Positions 24,974 through 32,204 of a DNA stretch of 37,162 nt are shown piece by piece; position 1 is the stretch's first letter; each line of letters begins with the position of its first letter. The position numbers were made by a program, and so were the translations under genes. Below the pieces are notes generated by a model. The model was not told the origin of the DNA, searched no databases, and saw only the letters and a program-made list of their open reading frames with translations. The DNA is taken from the NCBI RefSeq assembly GCF_003574085.1, contig NZ_QWKZ01000017.1:1-37162 (forward strand), given 5' to 3'. The stretch is from Meiothermus luteus (GTDB lineage: Bacteria; Deinococcota; Deinococci; Deinococcales; Thermaceae).

Positions 24974-25723
24974 ATGGCGCAGGCGTTGCTGGTCAAGATA
25001 GGAGGCAGCCTTAGGGAAGCGGGGGAGCTGTTGGACGAGCTGGCCGGCTACCCGGGCCCGCTGATCCTGGTGCACGGGGGGGGGCCCCGGATAGGGGATT
25101 GGCTCGCAAGGATGGGCTTTGAAACCCGGTTCCACCGGGGCTTGCGGGTGACCCCCCCCGAGCAGATGGAGCTGGTAGAGATGGTTCTCACCACCTTGGG
25201 TAAAGAGCTGGCGGCGGGCCTCTCCCGCCGAGGGCGGCCCGCGGTAGCCCTTTCGGGGCGGGACGCCCTGATGCTACAGGCACGGGTGATGGACAAGGCC
25301 CTGGGGAGGGTGGGAGAGGTGGAGCGGGTCAACGTGGCCCCACTACAGGGGGTGCTTCAGGCCGGCCTGACCCCTTTGGTGGCCCCCATTGGGCTAGACG
25401 AGGTGGGGCCGCTCAACATCAACGCCGATACCGCTGCAGGGGCTGTGGCCGGGGCGCTGGGCCTGCCAGCGGTGTTTTTGACCGATGTGGTGGGGGTGCT
25501 GCGCGACCCCAAAGACCCCTCCAGCCGCTTTCCCGTCCTGAGCCGGGGGGAGGCGCAGGCCCTGATTGACCAGGGCATCATCGCGGGCGGCATGATTCCC
25601 AAGGTGGAGGCAGCCCTAAATGCCTTGGCCCAAGGGGCCCCGTGGGCTGCCGTGGCCCAAGGAGGCCCTGGGGTGCTGGAGGGCCTGCTGGGGGGGGCCT
25701 TGGGGACCCGGCTGGTGGGCTAG
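24974..25723 (+). CDS. argB: Acetylglutamate kinase
   Basis: Phosphorylates N-acetylglutamate in arginine synthesis. The 249-residue amino-acid kinase has ALLVKIGGSL, LILVHGGGPRIGDWL, the substrate segment FHRGLRVTPPEQMELVEMVL, GLTPLVAPIGLDEVGPLNINADTAAGAVAGALGL and VFLTDVVGVL, then the KVEAALNAL end motif. It is shorter than the roughly 290-residue form found in many bacteria. The related LysZ kinase of the lysine pathway was considered, but the GLRVT and NINADTAAG segments match ArgB better than the LysZ pattern. ATG 24974 gives the family start; ATG 24962 is in frame but lies inside the -10 box. No other arginine gene is nearby. The last bases overlap the convergent lipoprotein gene. Confidence 0.83.
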   Translation: MAQALLVKIGGSLREAGELLDELAGYPGPLILVHGGGPRIGDWLARMGFETRFHRGLRVTPPEQMELVEMVLTTLGKELAAGLSRRGRPAVALSGRDALMLQARVMDKALGRVGEVERVNVAPLQGVLQAGLTPLVAPIGLDEVGPLNINADTAAGAVAGALGLPAVFLTDVVGVLRDPKDPSSRFPVLSRGEAQALIDQGIIAGGMIPKVEAALNALAQGAPWAAVAQGGPGVLEGLLGGALGTRLVG

Positions 25724-27297
25724 CGGCCCTGGCTTAGGACCTCACCCATCCGGCGGCGGACAGCCTCTAGGGTTGCGGGGTCTTTTTGCCAGTCCCGCAT
25801 GCTCCGGGCCATAGCCTGCTCGAGCCCGTCCAGCCGGAGGCTCAAGCCCCGTTCCCGCAGCAACCGGAGGTACTCGTAGTCCTCTACCCCGTCCCGCAGC
25901 CACTTGGCCCGGATGGAGGGCACCACCCGGTCGGGCCAGCCCACCACATGACCTGGGTAGAACCAGAGCCCATCCCCGTTGTAGACCCGGCCCGCGTTAA
26001 AGTAGCGCACATCTGTCCAGGGGTCTTGGCCCCGGTCGGGATCGTAGTGGTCGGCCGCCCAGCCCAGGATTCCGCTAAAGCCAAGGTTGTAGGCCAGAAA
26101 CCCCGTGGATATCCGCCAGTTAAGGGGGCTGTAGTCAAGGAGCCACTGGGGGGCGTAAGGGGTCTTGGGGTTGAGCAGGGCGGTGTAGTACCAAAAGCTG
26201 CTGCCCTTGCTTCGCGCGGCCTCCCACAAGCCGTTTTCCCTGGCCTCCTCGTACATCTCGGCGTTGATAGCAAAGATGTCCACCAGGGGCCGGCCGCTGC
26301 CGTCGTCCAGAAGCTCTGGCCGGGGGGAGAGGGTGCTTAGGTGGAGCACCCCGGCCGCCCGCAGATTGGCCGTCCAGGCCCGGATTTCGGGCAGCAGGTT
26401 TTGAGGGCAGACGTCAAGTTCATCAAAGGTGAAGTTGTAGATGGGCACCCCCACCTGCCGGGCGGCCTTGGCCGCGGCCAGCTCGGCCACCGGGGGGGCA
26501 GGTTTGGCCCGGCAGGTGTGGGCGTTGGCTCCGCTCCAGAACCCCAGATCAATGCTGTTGAGCCCATACTCGCGGGCGAATTCTATGGCCTCCTGCGGCT
26601 CAACCCGTCCTGGCATCAGGCGGTGTTTGAGCAGCTCGAGCCGGGCGGCCTTGGTCTTGGTGCGCCACAGGGGGACGAAGGAGTAGAGGCTGGGCCGCAG
26701 GGGCAGCTCAAAGTTCCACACGATGAGGCGGATGCGGCCCTCCAGGCTCCCGTTCTCCGACAGGACGCGGTAGCTGCCCTCGTAGGTTCCCGCCGGCACC
26801 CCGCGGGGCACCGCGATGTCTACCCAGAAGGGCTGGTTCTGCTTCGGGCTTACGTCCACTGGTACCGCCCGGTACCGCCCGCCTGGGGCCTCAAAGGGGA
26901 TTAGGGCATCGGGGTACCAGCCTGCTCCTTGGGAGCGGTTTTGATCGTCCAAGCTGGGGCTGGGCTCCCGCACCTCCACATAGTGCTGTCGGTAGAGGGT
27001 GAGGTTTTCCGGCCCGATTACCGCGCCCCCGGGGCCCCTGAGCGGAGAAACCTCCAGCCAGGCGCTCTTGATGCCCCTAGGTCCGCTCAGCACCACCTGA
27101 AACGACTCCACCTCGCCCCGCGCGGCGTAGAGCGTGAGGGGTTCTAGGGGGCGGGGCGGGTCCTCTAGCCGGACGCGCTCGAGGGAGTCCGTGGCCCAGG
27201 CCTGGATGGGGCCTTGGGGGTCAATGGCTGCTCGAGGGGCTGGGCAGCCGGCCAGAAGGCCCGCTAGGAGAAGGAGCGGCCAGAATCGCCTGCTCAT
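25720..27297 (-). CDS. Lipoprotein with DUF4091-type glycoside-hydrolase-like C-terminus
   Basis: The 525-residue product begins with a lipoprotein signal and lipobox LLAGC (Cys18). A beta-sandwich-like N-terminal region (about 30-210; LYAARGEVESFQVVLSGPRG, PFWVDIAVPRGVPAGTYEGSYRV) precedes a barrel-like region with YNFTFDELDVCP. The C-terminal part (YPGHVVGWPDRVVPSIRAKWLRDGVEDYEYLRLLRERG) is the hallmark of DUF4091, a domain related to GH123-type glycosidases. This suggests a surface enzyme acting on amino-sugar or related glycans, but the substrate is unproven. The ATG at 27297 is preceded by AAGGGG. It faces argB with overlapping stops and follows no sugar transporter, so it is not in an obvious carbohydrate locus. 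Confidence in domain type is moderate; confidence in enzymatic function is low. Confidence 0.72.
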   Translation of the reverse strand: MSRRFWPLLLLAGLLAGCPAPRAAIDPQGPIQAWATDSLERVRLEDPPRPLEPLTLYAARGEVESFQVVLSGPRGIKSAWLEVSPLRGPGGAVIGPENLTLYRQHYVEVREPSPSLDDQNRSQGAGWYPDALIPFEAPGGRYRAVPVDVSPKQNQPFWVDIAVPRGVPAGTYEGSYRVLSENGSLEGRIRLIVWNFELPLRPSLYSFVPLWRTKTKAARLELLKHRLMPGRVEPQEAIEFAREYGLNSIDLGFWSGANAHTCRAKPAPPVAELAAAKAARQVGVPIYNFTFDELDVCPQNLLPEIRAWTANLRAAGVLHLSTLSPRPELLDDGSGRPLVDIFAINAEMYEEARENGLWEAARSKGSSFWYYTALLNPKTPYAPQWLLDYSPLNWRISTGFLAYNLGFSGILGWAADHYDPDRGQDPWTDVRYFNAGRVYNGDGLWFYPGHVVGWPDRVVPSIRAKWLRDGVEDYEYLRLLRERGLSLRLDGLEQAMARSMRDWQKDPATLEAVRRRMGEVLSQGR

Positions 27298-27357
27298 GCC
27301 CCTTAGTTTAGCCGTGCAGGGGGTGAGGGCCCCGTTTCCGAGGGTGTTATCCGTCGT

Positions 27358-28332
27358 TTAGCCCCCGATGCCCACCATTAACCGCTCCCGCAAGGTGGGC
27401 AGGGTGTTGCCGAAGGCTGGTTTCCGGTTGGTGGCGATTAGGATTGCATCCACCAGGGCCTCGATAGGGTTTGGAGCTGCGAAGGCCCAGGCGATCTCCA
27501 TCTCCAGCTCGGTGAGCAGGCAGGGGCGAATCTTCTTATCGGCGGTCAGGCGGAGCCGGGAGCAGCTCGAGCAAAAGGGCTCGGTGACCGGGTTGATGAA
27601 ACCCACCCTTCCCACCGCGCCTGGGATGCGGTAGACCCGGGCGGGGGCGGTGGGGTCGTGTTCCACCCGCTCCAAGGGGCCGAAGTGGGCCTCAATCCGG
27701 GCCTTGGTCTCGGCCCCAGGAATGAAACGGGCGTGGTAGAGCTCGGGGTTGGAGTTGTCTAGGTGCATATACTCCAGGAAGCGCACCTCCAGGGGGTGCT
27801 CGAGGGAGAGCGAGGCCAGGGGGATGACCTCACCCTCGTTCATACCGCGAATCATCACCGCGTTAATCTTCACAGGGTGCATTCCTAGGGTCCAGGCGGC
27901 CTCTATGGCCTCCCAGACCTTTTCTATCTGCCCCCCTCGGGTCATGGCCCGGAAGACCTCCGGGGTCACCGCGTCCATGGAGAGGTTGATGCGCTTGAGG
28001 CCGGCTTCGGCCAGCTCTTTGGCCTTGCGGGCGAAGAGCAGCCCATTAGTGGTGATGGCGATGTCGGGAATGCCCAGCTCCGCGGCCGCTGCAATCATCT
28101 GGGGCAGCTCCTTGCGTACCAAGGGCTCCCCCCCGGTGAAGCGCACCGACTCCAGGCCCAGCCGCTGCATGGCCTGGAGGAAAAGCCGGACTTCCTCTAC
28201 TGTGATGGCCCCGGGGGGTTCGGCCTGCTCGTAGCCCAGGGGCTGGCAGTAGAGGCAGCGCAGGTTGCAGCGCGTTGTAACGGAAAGACGCAAGTCCTTG
28301 ATGATCCGTCCATAGGGATCGATGAGCTTCAC
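27358..28332 (-). CDS. moaA: GTP 3',8-cyclase (molybdenum cofactor biosynthesis)
   Basis: Radical-SAM enzyme that starts molybdopterin synthesis by cyclising GTP. The 324-residue protein has the first cluster motif Cys22-x3-Cys26-x2-Cys29 in TTRCNLRCLYCQP, the SAM-binding VRFTGGEPLVRKEL, and the C-terminal cluster in FCSSCSRLRLTADKKIRPCLL that binds GTP. The frame is open to 28368, but GTG 28332 is the better start: GGAGG lies 5 bases upstream and the resulting N-terminus KLIDPYGRIIKDLRLSVT is the family form. The extra 12 codons lie across an inverted repeat that looks regulatory. It is divergent from moaB with 68 bases between starts, a sensible pairing for shared control. The C-terminal diglycine needed for activity is present (VGIGG). 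Confidence 0.95.
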   Translation of the reverse strand: MKLIDPYGRIIKDLRLSVTTRCNLRCLYCQPLGYEQAEPPGAITVEEVRLFLQAMQRLGLESVRFTGGEPLVRKELPQMIAAAAELGIPDIAITTNGLLFARKAKELAEAGLKRINLSMDAVTPEVFRAMTRGGQIEKVWEAIEAAWTLGMHPVKINAVMIRGMNEGEVIPLASLSLEHPLEVRFLEYMHLDNSNPELYHARFIPGAETKARIEAHFGPLERVEHDPTAPARVYRIPGAVGRVGFINPVTEPFCSSCSRLRLTADKKIRPCLLTELEMEIAWAFAAPNPIEALVDAILIATNRKPAFGNTLPTLRERLMVGIGG

Positions 28333-28341
28333 TCGGGCCTC

Positions 28342-28365
28342 CGTGTTGCACAGTTTTACAACACG
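28342..28365. promoter_or_regulatory. Inverted repeat in the moaA-moaB divergent region
   Basis: CGTGTTG (28342-28348) and CAACACG (28359-28365) are perfect 7-bp arms separated by 10 bp. The centre lies about 47 bp before the moaB start. The form suits a dimeric regulator of the CRP/FNR type; which regulator is unknown. Confidence 0.5.
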
Positions 28366-28388
28366 CACCTGGCTTTTTCAAGCGCTAT

Positions 28389-28394
28389 TAAGAT
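28389..28394 (+). promoter_or_regulatory. -10 box of moaB, leaderless arrangement
   Basis: TAAGAT ends 6 bases before the ATG. An alternative TATTAA lies at 28386-28391. The run of five G residues before the ATG could give weak ribosome binding. No good -35 box is seen, which fits an activator-dependent promoter. Confidence 0.4.
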
Positions 28395-28400
28395 GGGGGT

Positions 28401-28913
28401 ATGTCCGAGAGCAGCGCCAAGCACAAGGAAATCGCCAAGGCCAGGGGGCCAGTCCGGGTGGCGGTGGTGACGGTCTCCGATACCCGGACCCCTGAGACCG
28501 ACACCAACTTTCACTACCTAAAGCCCGAGATTGAGCACCTGGGCCACCGGGTGGTGGGCTACCGCATCATCAAGGACGAACCGGAACAGGTGGCCGCCGC
28601 CCTGGAGGAAATGGTTCAAGCGGGTGCCCAGATAATCCTGTTCAACGGGGGCACCGGCATTGCCCCGAGGGACACCACCTACGACGTACTGGCCCGCAAA
28701 ATTGAGAAGCCCATGCCGGGCTTTGGAGAGCTCTTCCGGATGCTCTCTTACCAGGAGGTGGGAGCCGCGGCCATGCTGTCCCGGGCCACCGCGGGCACCT
28801 ACCGGGGGCGGGTGGTAATCTCCACCCCCGGGTCGCCCAACGCGGTGCAGGTGGCCTGGACCAAGCTCATAAAGCCCGAGCTCGAGCACCTGGCCTGGGA
28901 GGTGGCCCGCTGA
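28401..28913 (+). CDS. moaB: Molybdenum cofactor biosynthesis protein MoaB (MogA-like)
   Basis: Catalyses or assists adenylylation of molybdopterin before metal insertion. The 170-residue protein has the MogA/MoaB fold motifs [15 protein letters not shown] near residue 20-34, [11 protein letters not shown], the nucleotide-binding [16 protein letters not shown] and [20 protein letters not shown]. The length and the lack of a MoeA or gephyrin fusion match MoaB. It faces divergent moaA across a region with a 7-bp inverted repeat, so the two may be switched on together. It ends one base before the convergent DUF3467 gene stop. The MoaB/MogA naming is by family; both names have been used for such proteins. 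Confidence 0.92.
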   Translation: MSESSAKHKEIAKARGPVRVAVVTVSDTRTPETDTNFHYLKPEIEHLGHRVVGYRIIKDEPEQVAAALEEMVQAGAQIILFNGGTGIAPRDTTYDVLARKIEKPMPGFGELFRMLSYQEVGAAAMLSRATAGTYRGRVVISTPGSPNAVQVAWTKLIKPELEHLAWEVAR

Positions 28914-28914
28914 G

Positions 28915-29205
28915 TCAGGCCTTGGAAGTATCCCCGGGTTCTGGGATTGCCCCGTAGGTCTCCTCGTAGCGCTGGATGTTCTCCGCCAGGCTGCGGAGGA
29001 GGGCCTTGGCGTGCTGGGGGCTGGTAATGATGCGGCTAGTTACCAGGGCCACCACTTGGTTGGGCTGGGTACCCGGTTGCATCAGGGCAAAGTCCAGGTA
29101 AAACTCGTTTTTCTGGTGGGAGAAAATGGCGAAGTTGGCGTATTTCCCCAACGCGGTTTCGCGGTCTATGTCTACACGTAGCTCGGGTACCTGAACGTCG
29201 CTCAC
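28915..29205 (-). CDS. DUF3467-family small protein
   Basis: A 96-residue soluble protein resembling the DUF3467 family. The core is VPELRVDIDRETALGKYANFAIFSHQKNEFYLDFALMQPG, followed by VVALVTSRIITSPQHAKALLRSLAENIQRYEETYG; these two blocks are the family signature. The GTG start at 29205 overlaps the stop of the preceding roadblock gene as GTGA, and AAGGAGG lies just upstream inside that gene, so translation is coupled. The family has no established function that I know of; the coupling to roadblock/LC7 genes is the only clue here and suggests a shared complex or regulation. Structure prediction would test a small beta-sheet fold. Confidence 0.78.
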   Translation of the reverse strand: MSDVQVPELRVDIDRETALGKYANFAIFSHQKNEFYLDFALMQPGTQPNQVVALVTSRIITSPQHAKALLRSLAENIQRYEETYGAIPEPGDTSKA

Positions 29206-29555
29206 TTTAAGGCCTCCTTGAGGCGTGGAACGCTTTTTTTGAGCTGGAAGCGCACCCGGCCCAGGCTTTGCATGGCGTCCATCAGCACCACCAGCAGGTA
29301 TCCACCCTCGAGCGGGACCAGCAAGATTGGCCCCTCGGGGTACTCTACCATGACTTCCTCCACCTCGCCGCGCCCCAGCTCCTGGGAAAGGGCCCGCGCC
29401 GAAGCCAGCGCGGTGGAGGCCGCGCTTCCCAAGAAGTCCAGGTCGGGGGCTTTTTCCGCCCGGGTGCTCTCTACCACAAATCCATCCTCGGCGACCAGCG
29501 CAGAGGCCAGCACCCCTTTGGTTGCTTGAAGCTCGCTCAGCACTTCCTGCACCAT
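29202..29555 (-). CDS. Roadblock/LC7-domain protein (second of two)
   Basis: A 117-residue protein made of one roadblock/LC7 domain, the fold of MglB and dynein light chains that usually binds small GTPases. Visible pattern: helix 1 EVLSELQATKGVLASALVAEDGFVVES, then the helix SAASTALASARALSQELGRGEVEEVMVEY and strand GPILLVPLEGGYLLVVLMD, with helix FQLKKSVPRLKEAL at the end. It lies 8 bases after the first roadblock gene and overlaps the DUF3467 gene by four bases. No Ras-like GTPase such as MglA is present within the window, so partner and role are unknown. The start ATG has TAGGAAA a short way upstream. Confidence 0.85.
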   Translation of the reverse strand: MVQEVLSELQATKGVLASALVAEDGFVVESTRAEKAPDLDFLGSAASTALASARALSQELGRGEVEEVMVEYPEGPILLVPLEGGYLLVVLMDAMQSLGRVRFQLKKSVPRLKEALK

Positions 29556-29563
29556 AGCTTTTC

Positions 29564-29896
29564 CTAGAGGCTTTGGGCCAGCCGCAGGGCCAGCTTAGAG
29601 AGTTCCTGCCCGATGCTCTTGCGGTCGCTGCCCTTCTCCACGACCACCCCCAGGCAGTAGCCGTTAAACACCACCACCAGCACCTCGCGCTGCTCGGTGG
29701 CCAGGGTAAAGCGGCGCAGCTCGCCCCCTAGGTGCCGGGTGAGGGTTCGGCTGGCCCGGGCCAGGGCCGCCAGCTCCGCGGCCAGCAGCTCGGGTTCAGG
29801 GGTTGTCTTGCCCGTGCTTTCTATCACCAGGCCGTCCTGGCTGGCCAGCACCGCCTGCCGTACCCCGGCTATAGAAAGGCTCTCGAGCATCCTCAT
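29564..29896 (-). CDS. Roadblock/LC7-domain protein (first of two)
   Basis: A 110-residue single-domain roadblock/LC7 protein, diverged from its neighbour. The pattern is similar: helix 1 MLESLSIAGVRQAVLASQDGLVIES, helix LLAAELAALARASRTLTRHLGG, strands LRRFTLATEQREVLVVVFNGYCLGVVVE, and the helix KSIGQELSKLALRLAQSL. ATG 29896 is chosen because GGAG lies 6 bases before it; ATG 29890 is a possible alternative. It is downstream of recR by 97 bases on the same strand. With its neighbour it could form a heterodimer, the usual state of paired roadblock proteins. No GTPase gene adjoins. Function unknown. Confidence 0.8.
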   Translation of the reverse strand: MRMLESLSIAGVRQAVLASQDGLVIESTGKTTPEPELLAAELAALARASRTLTRHLGGELRRFTLATEQREVLVVVFNGYCLGVVVEKGSDRKSIGQELSKLALRLAQSL

Positions 29897-29920
29897 AACG
29901 CGCTCCGTAGGTCGCTTTGG

Positions 29921-29926
29921 ACCATA
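29921..29926 (-). promoter_or_regulatory. -10 box candidate for the roadblock/DUF3467 cluster
   Basis: TATGGT on the minus strand lies 24 bases before the first roadblock start, with a GGAG site between. The -35 region (TGGCTG at 29944-29949) is weak. If real, the three-gene cluster is transcribed apart from recR. Confidence 0.3.
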
Positions 29927-29993
29927 CCGGGTCTAGCCTAGCACAGCCACCCGTGGGTGGTGCGGAGAAATTGCACCGAGGAGCGTTACCCGC

Positions 29994-30578
29994 TCAGTAG
30001 CCCCGCCGGTTTTCCAGGGCTCGGGCCAGGGTTACCTCGTCGGCGTACTCTAGGCTGCCCCCTACCGGGAGCCCGTAGGCCAGCCGGCTGGAGCGCACGC
30101 CGTGGGCGCTGAGCCGCTCGGCCAGGTAGGTGGCGGTAGCCTCCCCCTCCACGGTCATGCCTGTGGCTAGGATGACCTCCTCCACCCCCTCGAGCCGCCC
30201 AAAAAGCGGCTCTAGAAAAAGCTGCTCCGGCCCGATGCCCTCCAAAGGATTCAAAGCTCCGCCCAGCACGTGGTAGAGCCCGGTATACTCCCCGCTGCGC
30301 TCGAGGGCCATCAGGTCGGCGATGGTCTCCACCACGCAGATAACCTTTCGGTCCCGCTCGGGGTCCGCGCAGATGGGGCAGAGGGCTTCTTCGGCCAGGT
30401 TGCCGCAGGTCGGGCATGGATGGAGGGCCTGGGCGGCCTCCAGCCCGCTGAGCAGGGCCGCTCGAGCCTCGGGGTTTTGTACCAGGAAAAGCCCCAGCTT
30501 CTGAGCGCTCTTGGGCCCCACCCCCGGCAGGCCAGCCAGGGCCCGCACCAGCTTGAGGAGTTTTTCGGGGTAGCGCAT
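29994..30578 (-). CDS. recR: Recombination mediator protein RecR
   Basis: Works with RecO (and RecF) to load RecA on single-stranded gaps. The 194-residue protein has the helix-hairpin-helix LVRALAGLPGVGPKSAQKLG, the four-cysteine zinc motif CPTCGNLAEEALCPIC (about residues 55-70), and the TOPRIM domain with VICVVETIADLMALE and EVILATGMTVEGEATATYLAERL. The usual Walker-like C-terminal region ends with TLARALENRRGY. It begins 15 bases after ebfC, the classical ybaB-recR pairing, which strengthens both calls. The start ATG has AAGG close upstream. Confidence 0.96.
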   Translation of the reverse strand: MRYPEKLLKLVRALAGLPGVGPKSAQKLGLFLVQNPEARAALLSGLEAAQALHPCPTCGNLAEEALCPICADPERDRKVICVVETIADLMALERSGEYTGLYHVLGGALNPLEGIGPEQLFLEPLFGRLEGVEEVILATGMTVEGEATATYLAERLSAHGVRSSRLAYGLPVGGSLEYADEVTLARALENRRGY

Positions 30579-30593
30579 GAGGCCTTGGACTGG

Positions 30594-30908
30594 CTAGAAC
30601 ATCTTCCCCAGCAGACTGCCAATCCCCCCCAGCTCCCGGCTCATCTCCTTTTCTGAGAGGTCGTGAGCCTTTTTCTGAGCGTCTTGGATGGCCACCAGAA
30701 TCAGGTCTTCTAGGGCCTCGAGGTCGTTTCTGTCCAGAACCTCAGGCTTTAGCCGGACCCCTTGAACCTGCCCGTGGCCGTTGGCGGTGATTTCCACAAG
30801 CCCGCCCCCAGCGCTGCCCACCACGCTCATCTGGGCGAGCCGTTCCTGCACCTCGGCCGCCTTTCGCTGGGCTTTCTGGGCCTCTTTCATGATCTTCTGT
30901 AGATTCAT
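30594..30908 (-). CDS. ebfC: YbaB/EbfC-family nucleoid-associated protein
   Basis: Small DNA-binding protein of 104 residues that forms dimers with a tweezer shape. The family pattern is clear: NLQKIMKEAQKAQRKAAEVQERLAQMSVVG at the N-terminus, GGLVEITANGHGQVQGVRLKPEVLD in the middle and DLEALEDLILVAIQDAQKKAHDLSEKEM at the C-terminus. The ATG at 30908 has the strong site GGAGGAGGGG upstream. recR follows by 15 bases; this pairing is widely conserved. The upstream neighbour is an MFS transporter gene ending 40 bases away, so a read-through transcript is possible. Confidence 0.94.
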   Translation of the reverse strand: MNLQKIMKEAQKAQRKAAEVQERLAQMSVVGSAGGGLVEITANGHGQVQGVRLKPEVLDRNDLEALEDLILVAIQDAQKKAHDLSEKEMSRELGGIGSLLGKMF

Positions 30909-30948
30909 TCACCCCTCCTCCAAAAGCCCTTTTATTATTGCACGGGCC

Positions 30949-32163
30949 CTAGCCGGCCTGTTCTTGCCGGACAGGATGGGGAATGCCCCCCCGGAGCCAC
31001 ACGGTGAACACGGTGAGGGAGACTGCCACCCCGGAGAGGGACAGCACCGCCAGGACGCCGATGCGGGGCTCGAGCACCCCAGCCAGAAAGGTGCCCATGA
31101 GCACGGCGCTTTGCATGGTGGCCCCGAAAGCTGCCATGACCCGCCCCCGCACCTCGCTGGGGGCGGCGAGCTGGATGATGGAGCGGGCCGGTACGATGAA
31201 CATCGTGTTCAAAAGGCCCAAGACCAGCATGGCCACCCCTGCCCAGAGGGGGTGGGGGAAGAGCCCAATGGAGGTCATAAAAACCCCCCAGAGCCCGAGC
31301 CCCATCAGGAAGACGGTTTCCCTCGAGAAGCGCTTGATGAGGGGCATGGTCACGAACAGCCCTAGGATAGCTCCTCCGGCCATCAGGGCCTCTAGAACCC
31401 CGAACCCCTGTACCCCTATTTTCAACGCCCCCACCGCGTACACAATGCCCAAAGCCGCCTCTACCGAGCCGAAGGCTGCGGCTATGGCCAGCGTGCCAAC
31501 GGTGCGGGAGAGCACTGGGTTTTGCCATAAGGACTGCAGGCCTGCGGTCACCGAGGCAAAGTAATTGCCCCGGCTGCCCTTGCCCTGCAGAGGGGGGAGC
31601 AGGGTGAGAAGGGCGGCGGAGACCAGGTAGGAGGTGGCGTCGATCCAAAAGGCCGGGGCTGGCCCCACGTTGGCCACCAGCACCCCAGCCAGGGCCACGA
31701 AGGCCACATCGGCGAAGCGGACCACAAAGGTCATCAGGCCGTTGGCAGCGTCTAGGGAGGACTCGGGGACCATCTCGGGGATGGCGCTTTGGCTGGCCGA
31801 GTAATGCAGGGCTTCCAGTGCCGCCATGCAGAAGGCTATGAGCATCAGCAGGGGCATGGTGTTCATAGCGAAAAGGGGAATGCAGGCCACCAAAAACGCC
31901 CGTGCTAGGTCGGCGATGACCATCAAGGCCCGGCGGTCATAGCGGTCGACCAGAGGCCCCAGCAAGGGCCCCAGCACCGCGCTGGCCACGAACTGCGACC
32001 CTAGGATGAGGGATACCCAGAGCGCATTCTGGGTTTCCTGGTAGGCCACGAAGAGCAGGGCCACTCGGTGAATCTTGCTGCCCGCGATGGAGACAAAGCT
32101 AGAGGTAAATAGCCAACGGAATCCAGGATGCTTTAATGCGCTCCACATGTGCGCCCCAATCAT
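30949..32163 (-). CDS. Major facilitator superfamily transporter (MFS_3-like)
   Basis: A 404-residue membrane protein with about 12 hydrophobic segments, likely an exporter. The early GPLVDRYDRRALMVIADLARAFLV carries the conserved loop 2-3 motif (D-R-x-D-R-R). The N-terminal HPGFRWLFTSSFVSIAGSKIHRVAL and the later APSEVRGRVMAAFGA fit the enterobactin-exporter-like MFS_3 group. ATG 32163 is used; ATG 32148 is also in frame and follows TATGAT by 10 bases. A perfect 17-bp palindrome at 32188-32204 lies 25 bases upstream and may be the operator of a drug-responsive repressor, although no repressor gene is beside it. Substrate unknown. Confidence 0.86.
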   Translation of the reverse strand: MIGAHMWSALKHPGFRWLFTSSFVSIAGSKIHRVALLFVAYQETQNALWVSLILGSQFVASAVLGPLLGPLVDRYDRRALMVIADLARAFLVACIPLFAMNTMPLLMLIAFCMAALEALHYSASQSAIPEMVPESSLDAANGLMTFVVRFADVAFVALAGVLVANVGPAPAFWIDATSYLVSAALLTLLPPLQGKGSRGNYFASVTAGLQSLWQNPVLSRTVGTLAIAAAFGSVEAALGIVYAVGALKIGVQGFGVLEALMAGGAILGLFVTMPLIKRFSRETVFLMGLGLWGVFMTSIGLFPHPLWAGVAMLVLGLLNTMFIVPARSIIQLAAPSEVRGRVMAAFGATMQSAVLMGTFLAGVLEPRIGVLAVLSLSGVAVSLTVFTVWLRGGIPHPVRQEQAG

Positions 32164-32187
32164 AAACCGTCAAGTGCGGATAGGGAA

Positions 32188-32204
32188 GATAAACGAAGTT
32201 TATC
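32188..32204. promoter_or_regulatory. Perfect palindrome upstream of the MFS transporter gene
   Basis: GATAAAC (32188-32194) and GTTTATC (32198-32204) are perfect 7-bp arms around a 3-base centre. The site is in the 39-base gap before the MFS gene and touches the stop codon of the preceding gene. AT-rich arms and no T tract argue against a simple terminator and for an operator. Confidence 0.5.

Noticed and set aside
24974-25723. Assignment as LysZ (LysW-aminoadipate kinase)
   Set aside because: LysN nearby made this tempting, but the GLRVT and NINADTAAG segments fit ArgB, and the LysZ pattern known from Thermus does not match.
28333-28368. moaA start at GTG 28368
   Set aside because: The twelve added codons lie across the inverted repeat and are not conserved in the family; GGAGG sits 5 bases before GTG 28332.
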